From Nocardia amamiensis (GTDB lineage: Bacteria; Actinomycetota; Actinomycetes; Mycobacteriales; Mycobacteriaceae): a stretch of DNA of 64,000 nucleotides. Where the stretch lies: NCBI RefSeq assembly GCF_015477605.1, contig NZ_JADLQX010000009.1:177831-241830 (forward strand). Direction: 5' to 3'. The first letter of the stretch is position 1, and every line of letters starts with the position of its first letter. Below are positions 15,001 to 27,000 of the stretch, piece after piece. The notes beneath the pieces were generated by a model. That model did not search any database, was not told the DNA's origin, and saw nothing but the letters and a program-made list of their open reading frames with translations. A program made the translations under genes and the position numbers.

Positions 15001-18000
15001 GCACGCGAACAGAGTTCCGAAGTGCGTGCCCGCCGCGGGGACCTCGCCATAAAGCGTGAAATCCTGTCGGACGCAGGCCGATACGCCGCCGTCCGCGGCT
15101 ACGACGCCTACTACGTACGCGAGGAAGGCGCCGCCGACGTCTGGGTCATTCTGAACCGGTCGGCAGTGGTCGTCGCAGCAGAGCCAACAGCGCAATCCGC
15201 GACCCCGGATGCGAAGCCGGCCCCATCCGGCAATCGCGTCGACCCCGTCGCGATCGACCTCGACGATCCGGACGAGCCAGCGGGCAACGAGCCCGCTGAG
15301 GGGCCCGCCACACCACAGCAACCGACCGATCCGCCCGCCGAGAAGTCGTTGTCGACGCGAGAGCTGCTCGTAGTCAACAAACCGTTCGCACATTTGCTGC
15401 TGGGCAGATGGTATCTCCCGGCGGAGGTCGGCAACATTTTCGGCACCAGCCTCGCAACGACTGCCGCGCCCTACGCGCTGATGAACGCGGGCCAATCACC
15501 GGCGGCAGCCGCCATAGCCGCCGCCGCGGGGTGGCTCGCGAAGGGCGCCGAGCCACTGGCCGGCCGCACCGCCGACCGTTCCGATCGGCGAAAAATAATG
15601 CTCCGGGCCCAAGCGATCGGCGCGGTGGCTGCCGCCGCCACCACCGGTTTGATCCTTTTCGATGCGCCGAATCTCGCCCTTACGGTGGCCGCGGCATCAC
15701 TGGTCGAGGGTACTGCGGCGACCTACTATTTCCGCGCATTTCAAGCAGTGAACGGGGACCTTCTAGTCACCGATGCGCAGAAGCAAACAGGCAACGACCT
15801 GAGGAACGTCACCGGATCCACGGCATCTGTCACCGGACAGGCCCTGGGTCCCGGCCTGGCCGGCATCGCGCCCGCGGCGCCATTCGGCCTGAACACCCTT
15901 TCCTATCTGACGAATTGGGTGAACATAAAGAACTTGTCGTTGCCGCCCCAGACCTTCAGCGCGCCGCAGTCCCTGTTCCGTGATATTGCCGCCGGTGCAC
16001 GGACACTGTGGGACGACAAGTTCCTCCGTGACTACACCGCAATCTCCGCGATAAATAATGCCGCGTTTGCAATGATGGGCTTCCGCACCGCCACCGTAGT
16101 GGAAGCCTCCGACCTGGGTTGGGCCGCAGGCGCCGTGGTCGCGGCGCCTGCCATAGGTGGGATAATGAGCGGCGTTCTTTCGAAGGTGACTCGTAACGTA
16201 AAGACCACCACCTTTTACCCGCTTGCACTGGCCAATATGGCGGGGGGCTTTGCGCTCCAGGCCGCGACCACCGACCCCGCAATGATCGCGGCTGCGACAT
16301 TCGTGGACTCGATGGTGATGTGGACCATGCTCGCCCGGGCCGGCACACACGAGCAAAAGGTCATCCCCTCGGAAATGCGAGGTCGAGTAGGAGGTGTGAA
16401 GGGCGGGATCTTGAATGTCCCCGCCGGTGCCGGCCTGTTCGTGGCCAGCGCCCTCATCGGCGGCGCCGCGGCGAACGCGCACAGCGGCGATACGGTTGCC
16501 GCGCTGGCGGCGACCATCAGCGCAATCACCGCGGCCGGGTACGGCGTTGTCCTCTTCGTCAGACAAGGCCGCGTCTTCTACCGGATCGTCAGCAAAGGCG
16601 GCCGTGGGTGGTTCGGACGACGCGAGCGCCCCGCCGGGACCGAGACCGCAATCGGGCCGACGCAGATCCCGGCAACAGCGAGCGTTGGCTCGCCTACGCA
16701 GGCAACTCCGGATACACCCACCCCCGCACCGGAGGTCATCGGCAACTGCGCCATCCATATGAGCCGCGTCCACCGGGCACTGGGTGACGACACCACGCCG
16801 AAACCCGTCGACAGCGACCCGCGATGGAAGGCCGAAGACAATTGGCGCATCACCGAGGAGACCCTCGGCGCCCAACTCCGCCCGATGAAGACCAGGGGGC
16901 TCGACCCCATTGCCATAGCCGTCGAAAAAATCCGCGACAAACGCAACAAAATCGACAGTGCCGCTGTCACCGTTGCCGGACACATCCACTACATCGTCGA
17001 CGTCGAAGGCCAAATCCTCATCTTCGACACCCTCATCGACACCGCCACCACCCCGGATGCGAGCACCGCATCAGAAGCGAAACGCGCCCGGAAACAACGT
17101 GACCTCCACGTCCGCAACTACGAGGGTGACGAAAACGGTGAAAACAAATGGGAACCCTCGTACGACACATTCGAAGAGGCCTTCGCCGCCTACTTCAAGA
17201 GCACCAAGACGGGCACGCCCACCCCCGCCCGCCGCCAACTGCCCGAGTTCCTGCACCGCAAACACCCGGTCCAGCTCCTGGGCCGGTCCGCCGACATGCC
17301 ACCGGAACAATTCCGCCGGTTGCTCGAACAGCACGTCGCAGACGGTCGACCCGATCTGGCAGCAGACTTGGTCCGTAACCGCCTCGGCGACACGGTTTTT
17401 CACAGGGCAACCAGGACAATAGGCGAACGCAGCGCTGCAGCGATCCTCCCCGAAGTCTGTGCGGCCGCCGTCGCCCGTCTCCCGCAACTGGGCAACCATG
17501 GAGTCGACGAATGGATCGTCGATGTCGTCGCCAGGAACGTCGTGGCGCAACACGCTGCCACCGCCGATTTCTGGCGTAGGATCCGGCGATTCCTGGCCCG
17601 CGGTGCCGACCTCACCGCTCCGCTGGCCGAGGTACTGGCCGAGGCAACCACCACACAGGTGCGAAACCACCTGAGCGCTCTCACCACCAACGATCGCAGG
17701 CATCTGCACCGCTTCCAACCGATACCGAGCCGAGCACGCGGCATTCAGCCCACCCAGCCGGATGATCCTGCCGATGAATCTCCTGCACTGTGGGCTGCGG
17801 CTCGCGAACTGGCCGTGGCGCTCGCCGCCGAGGGTGGCGTCAGCGCGCGAATACCGCTGTCGCCGGAGCCGAACAGTAAACCGGTGACCAGCGCTGCCAC
17901 CACGACGACGGCCGAGCAGCTCGCCGAACCGGTACTCGGCCGGGACGAACTGCCCGAGCACACCGCCACGGAAGCACCCGCACGTGGTGACCGGAACATC

Positions 18001-21000
18001 GTCTCTGCCGAGGTGGCCCGCCTGTTCGCGGCGGGTCGGACGGTCGGCGAGATCGGGGTCGCCCTCGGTATGAGCAAGCGCGCCGTAAACGGTCGGCTCC
18101 GGCGCCTGTGGGACGAACAAGGATTGCCGGCCACTCGCGAGGCCACCACGGCGGAGATTGTCGAAGCCCTGCGCCGCAGCACAATTGCCGACGAGCTGCC
18201 GTCTGTGATCCGTGTGACGCTGGCCGATAACCCGGAATTGTTGCGGGACGGCATCGATCGGCTCGCATCCAGACAGCGGCAGCTGCTGGTGCTCCGCTTC
18301 TGCCTGGCGCACACCACCGAACAGGCGGCATGGGCGACCAACCGCGCCGCCGATTCGGTCCGGAAGCTGGAGCGAGCCATCTTCCTCCGCCTCGCTCGCT
18401 TCCTGAGCGAAGAGGAAACCGCAATGCCGCCGAGCGCGAGGGGGACAACGCAATCCGATGCATCGGATGCGAAGCCGGCCCCATCCGGCAATCGCATCGA
18501 CCCCGTCGCGATAGACCTCGGCGACAGCGAGGACGTCGGCGGGGACGCAGTATCGCGGTTGAGCCCGGCGGAGGTCGGTGTCTGGCTGCGCGACGAACTG
18601 CGCGGACTGACGGGCAACCCCGACGTCGAGGTCCACGAATTCGACCGGCCCGATCTCGACCCGGAGACTATCCGTGAGATCGCCCGGGCTTTGGTGGACA
18701 TGGCCACGCAGCACCCGCAGGTCGATATCGGCAGCATCGACATCGACGAGCTCTCGTCGAAGGTGGGCGCGAGGACGATGTCGAAGACCGATCCCATCAC
18801 CGGTGCCGTCACAACCGAATGGATGACGTTCAACGCCGGCTTGGCCACGAATCCGGACGAACTCCATCGGTGGATGCAGGACCGAATCGCCTCCGGGAAG
18901 GCCCATCCCAGCATGGCCGACCGTCCTGCGTATGCGATCGTCGTGCACGAGTTCGGTCACATGCTCGACTACGCGGGACGGCGGGAGGCTCGATACCGTG
19001 CCGAGGAGATGCTGTTCGATCATTACAAGGCAAATCGCCTGGGCGAGAATACTTACGCGGCGTTCACGGCCTGGCTGCACCGCTACCTGACCGTATACAG
19101 CTTCGACAAGAACGGCTATTTCAACCCGACCGAGGCGTTGGCCGAGGCCTTCGTCGATGTCGTGCTCAACGGCCGCGACAGTGTCAACGAGCCGGTGCGG
19201 CTGATTTACGACCTGCTGGTGGACTCCGTCGCTGCACCCCGGACAACGGCCGACAGCGACGAGGTGGACCACTCACCGGCCCCCGAGCCCGAGCAGGAAG
19301 TTACGCAGGTCATCAGCCAGATGCGCGACCTGGAGAGTGCATTCGGGCAACTGGCCGACAGCGCCGGAATGATCGACCCGACCGTGCTGCTTCGTATCCG
19401 TGCGGAATTGGACGCCCTCATGGACGACCGGCTGGCAGCCCGCCCGGATGCCGCGCTCCGGCACGACCAGACGATTGCCACGCTGCGGGATTTGACCTCT
19501 CGCTCGGACCTCACCGAGAGCGATGTCCGAACACTCGCCGAGATCGTCCCGATGAAACGCAGCCGAATGTCAGGGTTGTTGCGCGGGGCGAATGATCGCT
19601 ACGTCCAAGCGCTGCGTGCGGCGGCCCGTTCGCTGCTCGCGGATCTCGACGCCGATCGGCCCTCGCGCGTGGCCGTGGACGTGGCTGTCAGCGAATTCTT
19701 CCACGGCCTCCGCGCCGAGGTCGACGATGTGGTGGGAAAGTTCTACTCCGGCCGGAACTCCGAGTGGACGGTCCAGCGCTTGCTCGACAACAGCCGTTCG
19801 ATGCTGTCCGCTGCCGAGGCCGCTCGGCGGGCCATCACCGACGCGTGGCGCCGCATCCCCGAGGATCGGCTGCTGCCGCTGTTGTCGGAACTCGCCCGAG
19901 GCGGGCTTGGCCGAGATGACGTCATCGCTGCCGTCATCGCCAGACTCCCTGCGCCGCTGGGTGTGTCGGGCAGCGTCCGGGAATCACTGCGCCGAGCCGA
20001 GAATGCGGTGTTGCGCAGCTACACCGAAGCCGCGGTGCGCGGGTACGTGTTCGGGGAGCAAGACGCGCGGACCATCACGGCCTTCGAAGAGGCCACCGCG
20101 AGGGTGCGCGCTGCGGTGGGTCTGTCAGAGACCGATCGGGACCTGTCCGCCGAGGTGCGCGACGCCGTGGTCCGGGCCCTCTCGCTGAACGGTTTCCCCG
20201 CCTCCGACACCGCACAACCGTCGACGCACACAGGAACGACCCCGGGCAACAGCGCCGACCCCGTCGCGATCGACCTCGGCGACGGCGACGAGCACGAACC
20301 CACAACACCGATCGACGACGCCGAGTCGCCTGACCCGTCGGCCGAGGGACCTCGCGCGAGCCGGACGGCAACCGAGATCGTGGCCGCCTTGGAGCACGCC
20401 GACTGGCTGCCGATCGAGGTCAGGGACGCTGTACGTGATAACCGGCGAGCGTTGGCCCGGCGTGTCGACAGACTCCCGGATCTACAGCGAGAATGCCTGC
20501 GCCAGAAGCTCATCGAGGGGCACACGACCGCTGCGGTGGCCAGCCTTCTGGGCAAGAGCCGCGGGGCCGTCGCCATGGCCCAGCGCCGCGCCATGGCGAG
20601 CTTGTCCGAGCTGCTGCCCCCCGGTTCTCGAACTTGGCTGCAGGCTCCGCAGAAGACGGCGCAGATTCAGGCGGCCGAGCAGGACAAGACCCCCGACGCG
20701 ACCGCGCCGCCCGTGATTTCCGAAGAAGACGCCGCGCTCGACGCCGAAATACGTGAGCTGGAGCGTGCGCTCGGCATCGAGACCGATGCCGAGCGGACAC
20801 TCGAGCTCACGTTGTATATGGAGGACAAATTCCGGAATGTAGCCATCGCGGCGGGTGTGGATCGGCCCGAGTTGCTCTTCGGACGTAATGAGTGGCTGAG
20901 CTGGCTGGAAGCTCGCCACTACGCCAAACAGCATCTCGGCGACGAGCTGAGCGTGGAGTTCATTCTGAAATTGCATGAGCTGCTCGGGCAGCGGATGGAC

Positions 21001-24000
21001 CCGGAGTCGGCAGGGAGGTTCGGTTTTTCGAAAAACAGGAACTGGGGCTCGTTGCAGTGGCCCGCATCCGAATACGAGCGTGCGGCAATCGGTGCCAACC
21101 GTCTTCTCACCTATGTGCCTGGGCCGTTCGAATCCGGCCCGTACGGTGTCGTGTTCTATCCGGCAGAGGAGGGTAAGCCGGGAGCACGCCGGGCTCGAGT
21201 CCTGGATGCGCCGTTGACCGAGGCGGAGATCGCGGCCATCAATGACGATCCATTGCTCGGATACCTGCCCGCATTCGAGACCCAAGAATACGGGGTCGTC
21301 CTGTACCCGAATTTCGGCAGCCCGGACGGGACGGCCGCGGACGTGGCAGCGATGTGCGAGTGGTTCAACGCCGCAGTGAGTAATCCCGACAAGGATCCCT
21401 ACGAAGTAGCCGCAGACCTGGAGCTGTGGAGCATTTCCGGGCATCACGGGAAGGGCGACTATCACGGCCGGCTGTCCAGGATCCTGCTGAATTGGGCGCT
21501 CGAAAAGCAAGGGAAGCCCGCCAGCGCCATTCCGGAGTTCGACGAAGATCTCCTCACCATGCGGGACGACTGGGTGGACACGGTCAAGGCGGGAAGCCTG
21601 CGGTACCGACTGCTCGTAGCCCAGGTCGACCAATCCGCGGGTACAGCGGATCCGGTGTCACTGCTCGGTCTCGTCGGTGCGCAAGAGCGCTACCGCCGCA
21701 TGGGTGGAAGGCCCGCGCCGTTCGTGCCGGGAGAACAGCACGATGCCCTCGCCTGCAAGCGACTGCTGGCCACGCTGCTGTCGGACGCGCCGCTCCCCGA
21801 ATCCGACGAGCAGGTACTGGCAATCGTCGACCGATCGCTGCGCGACGGGCCGAATGGGGGCGGGGCCACAGCGCCCCAGCCGGATAGCACCCCGCACGAG
21901 CCCGCAAAGCCGACATCATCCGGCAACCACATCGACCCCGTCGCCATCGACCTCGGCGACGAAGACTCCGAGGCTCTAGATCCCACTTCACAGCAGCGCG
22001 CCCGAACGACACCGGACCACTCCCGAAACTCGCCAGGCCTGCCCGCAGCCGGCGAGTCCGCGGAGCGACTCTTGAGGGTACTGGACGATATTGGTGATCC
22101 AGGGTACGGATGCATCGACGGCTACGGGCCTGTCGGGTTGTACGGAGCGGCCGCGATTGCATTGAGGCATGTCGATGATCGCGGTATTTCGCGTTTCTTC
22201 CTGGTGGAGCGAGGCGGAGGCTTCGGACCCGGCAAGTGGGTTTGGCAACTTCCCGGTGGAGCGAAAGGTTCGAAAGAGACACCAGTCAATACCGTGGCAC
22301 GCAAGCTGGTCGAGGAAGCAGCTACCACACAGGACGACCTCGACCAGTTGACATTGAATGGCCAACGCGTATTCCGGCACCCCGGCCATGATTGGACCCA
22401 CATAATATATACCGCGGATCTACCGAATCAACTGACGCCAGCAGCCCCGATAAGGGGAGGGACCGTCGCGGAAACCAGGAAAGTCGGGTGGTTCACCGTC
22501 GAGGAGATGCTCCGCCTGGACCTGGACAGTATGTTGCGCGGAAGCATTCCCGACATCATGGCGGCCTTTCCGGAACCCGGGTCGACATCTACCGAGCAGT
22601 CACAGTTCACACAATCGGCCGAGTTCATCTCCTTCAATGTCGATTCGGGTGCGCCCGAAATGACGCTCGACGGTTTCTACCCGAACGCCCCGTCGAACAC
22701 TTCACCGTCGGCAATGGCTCGAACGGCCACGCATGCCGAGGAGGTGAATGTTCTCACTCATCACGATTTCAATCAAATCTATTTCTACACTGTCGCCGGT
22801 CATGAGACGAACGACCTGATTCGCAGCGCCGACGATCCGGACAACCCCTATGAAGGATTGGAGTCCATAGTAGGCGATCTCAACAGCGCACTTTCCAAGT
22901 TGCCGAATTACGAGGCACCGGTTGTATGCCTCATGATCCTGCCGCAAAACGTCGTCGACGAATGGATTACCAAAGGAAAGATAGTTGTCACCGGATTCCT
23001 CGCAGCCTCTCGCGACATATCCAGAGTGCCGGCCTACATAGCCAGAGCAGCCAACGTCGAGATCTGGATCGACAGCCGAACCGGTAAAGATGTCTCGAGA
23101 TTCGGCAGGATGCCGACCGAAATGGAGACAGTATTTCGAGCGGGAACCGTATTCCCGATCACGGCCAGCTACTACAACCCCATTTCGAAACGCATCGTGC
23201 TCGAGACGACGGAGATTCCCTGGTCCGGTGAAACTCCCGACTCGGGCGATGCCCCATCGCGCTCCGGAAGGAAATCGGACAACCGCATCGACCCCGTAGC
23301 CATCGACCTCGACCCCCACGAACCGGACGCATCCGACAACGCCGAGACCGCCGGTCCGGCTGACACATCCCGCGAGGGCGGCGCCGCTCGCTCCCTCGAG
23401 CCGCCACAGCACGAACCCCCACCCGAGTCGGCCGGCGCGGTCGTCGTCCATGGTGTAGATGAATTCGACGAGCTTGCCGATCTGGAGCCGGGACGGCCTG
23501 ACGGCGAGATGTCCGGCGTCGTCTTCGCGGTCGGTGCGGACACCACCGTATCGACGACACTCGCCGTGCAGGCGGGCACCGACCACCGTCCCCGGACTTC
23601 GCTGTCCCTGCACACGGTCGAAACACCCGCATGGCACGACGAGGTGGAGCAAACCCTGGACCTGCCTTACCTCCAGGTGCGAGTCGGGGACGTGACGGCG
23701 GAATGCCGGATCAGATACGTCGTCCACGACGACGGGTTCATCGACGCCTATGTCATGTACAACCATCCGGCCCTGTCCGGCAATGCCTTTCGTCTGATCC
23801 GCGCGACGATCGATGCCGCTCTCCTCGAGCGCAGCTCCGGTGCCGCGGTGTTGATCAACGAGAGCTTCGAGGGGGATGCCGAGACGCCCCCGCGTTCTGC
23901 CACGCGGATGACGTCGCCGCGGGCATACTGGCGGCCGACTGGCAGGGGCTGGCAAGCCGACATGCATATCGGCCAACCCCGATTCTCGGCGGCCGCTCGG

Positions 24001-27000
24001 ATGCGGAGCACCGAGCCCACGGTGGACTGGTTGGTCGACCGATTGAGCGAATTCGGATGGGGAACCGCCGCAGACATATCACGTGTGGCAGTCGCGCTCG
24101 GCACGGTAGTTGCTGAGCCGCTGCAGCACAGCCGCGCGGAGATACAGATCGCCGTAACAGTCACCGGACCGGCCCATCCGGTGCGGGTGGAAGTCACCGA
24201 CGACGCCGTCGCGAACCATGATCTGACGGAATCGATCGACGTCGACGACAGCGGCACATACTCTGTCGACGCTACGGCGCAACGCGTCACATGGTTCGAG
24301 GTTCGAATCGCACCCCCCGATACCCCCCCTGCCGTCGCACCCCGCGACCAGCACATCGGACGCGCAGACCCCGCCGCCATCGACCTCGACCCCGACGGGG
24401 ATATAGGGCAAAGGTCGGCAACTGGTGAGGCCGATGACATCCAGGACGCGATCCGCCGGCTCGAACGGGCACTCGGCATACGCACCGACGCCGAGCGCGC
24501 ACTCGAGCTCGGCCTGTTCATGGAGGACACCTACCGGGAGATCGCTCTCGTCGCGGGCCAGGAACGCCCGGAGGATATCTTCGACGGCCCTGAAGGATGG
24601 GCGAGCTGGCTCGATGCCAGGCGTTACATCGAAAAGTGCCTCGAGGAGGATGCCGACCAGGATCTGACCGTTGATTTTCTGCTGGAGATCCACCGCAGGC
24701 TTACTGTTCGGCATCATCCCGAGATGGTCGGCAAGTTCCGGGTGGACCCTGGCGGCTTCGGTTGGCTGAGGTCACCGCTGACCGCGGACGAGATCACCGC
24801 AGTCGAGCAGAACCCCCAGCTGACCTACGTGCCCGGACCATTCAGCCCCGGTCCGTATGGAGTCGTCCTCGAGCCCCTGCACCCCGGCCGACCCGGAGCG
24901 ACGACGGTACGCCGGTTGGAGGTGGCACCGACCGAGGAAGAGTTGGCAGCCATTGCGGCCGATCCGCTGCGCGCGTTCCGGGGCCCGGAAGAGCAGACAG
25001 TCGAGCACGGAGCGCTCCTCTACCCGGCGTTCGGCGGTGCAGAAGGCACGCGCGCCGCGCTGGAGCAGGTGTGCCGCTGGTACAACGCGGCCATCCGAGA
25101 GCCGGGCGCCGATCCTTACCTGATCTGCGCGGAGCTGCAACAGCGATTGGTCACCATTCACCCGTGGGCCAAAGACTTCAACGGCCGCTTCTCCCGAATG
25201 GTGGCATTCGTATGGGGCCTGAAAAAGGCCGGTCTGCCTCCCAGCGCCGTGCCCGGCTTGTTTGACGACGACCTGTTCACCACGGCGCCCGAGTGGGCCG
25301 ATACCGTCCGGGCCGGAAGCCGCCGATACGCCGACTGGACGGCCGAAGTCGAACGACTGGGCCCCGCGGTGGATCCGGTGCGACTGCTCGGCCTCGAACA
25401 GATGCGGGAGCAGTACCGACGCATGGATGGCATAGCGACACCGTTCCCGTCCGGACAAAGGCACGACGGTGATATCGCGATGCGAGTGCACGACGCACTG
25501 CGTTCGGGGACCTGGGACCGCGCTGCCGTCCCGGACATTTCGCAAGAGCGATGGGCAGCCAGGAAACCCATAACGCCCCAGTCGGCACCAGACGAGACAA
25601 CGCCGTCACCCGCATGGGTTGCGGACGAAACTCTCGCCGCAACGCCGGAGGCGGGATGGGCAGCCCGCAAACCCGCGCCCGCACCTACCGCACGGGAGCG
25701 AATCGGGTTGCCCGACAACGCCGACCCCATGCCCTCAGCGGCAGACCGGAACGTCGATGTCGAACTGAACCTCGCAATCCTCGCCCGCCACCACGACCAC
25801 TTCCCGGTCGAATACAGCACCGACCCGGGAGTCGTCTACATCCCCGACCCCGGGAGCTCACCAACCGAAGTCTTCACCACCGGCATCCTCCCGAAGGGAG
25901 AAGGCCCACTCACCGCCTACCGCGACCTCGACCACGCCCGCCGCTGGTCCACCACCGGCCGTGTCTTCGCAGCACGCCCCGAAGCCGCATTCCTCCGCGA
26001 CGACCCCGACCGCTCCGCCCAACTCATCGGCGGAATCACCGGACGAGACATACTCGGCTACTACCACTTCGGCCACGAAGTGCCGGCCACCCTCCCCTAC
26101 GGATTCACCACCGCAGCCCAGTACGCAGGTGATTGGATTCCCAACTCCACACACGACGATCCGCCCGAGGCACCGCTGCCAGCCGAAACCACTACGCCAC
26201 CCGCGCCCGGTTCCCGGATGTCCGCCGTCGAATTCGCCGTGCTGCTTGATGAAGCCGAACGCTCCGGACCGCCCGCCCGAACGCGCCCCCGCCATATCGA
26301 CAGCCAGAACAGCCGCACGGAACTGCTCATCTATCCCAACGGTTTCCAGGTTATCGAGAAGAGCTCGCTGACGCCCAAGTGGCGCGCCGCCGAGATCCTG
26401 GTATCGGCTGTCGGCTATCTGATCGGGGCACCCGTACCGCCGGTGATCCCCGCATACGACCGCGAAGATACCGTGCTGATGCCGCGGCTACCGGGCGATG
26501 CCGTTCCGAACGTTGCCAGCCTGGATGCTGCTGATCTGGAGATGTTGCGGAACCATCCGGACACGCGCGAGCTTGGTTTCCTCGATGTGGTCGTCGACAA
26601 CTGGGACCGAACGGACAACCTCCTGCGCGACGGACACCACTACTACGGGATTGACCACGCGTTCGCCTTGAAGAAGCCCCTCGACCCGAGTGCGAGCCCG
26701 ATCTCGCAGCGCTATGTCACCGGCGTCGACCGCCACAACGAAGCCGACCCGTACGAATGGGCGGCCATCGACCGGAGCCGATCAGAACTCGATGAGCACA
26801 TCCGTACCGTCAGCGCACTGCGGGCGTTGTTCCTGGTCTACGGGTCCGTGGACGGGTATCGACGGGTGCTCGCGCGGCTGGAAGGGATGCGCGAGCACGC
26901 TTCCGACGACGCACCGCAGGATTCGAGACGGCCCGTGTCCGGCGACCGCGAGATCGCCGAGTTCTGGCAAGATTTCCAGGATTTCCTGATCCGTGCCGGG

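Noticed and set aside
17071..19272. 733-codon minus-strand frame opposite segments 8 and 9
   Set aside because: No family resemblance, and the plus strand carries the papain-like, sigma-like and HEFGH protease modules.
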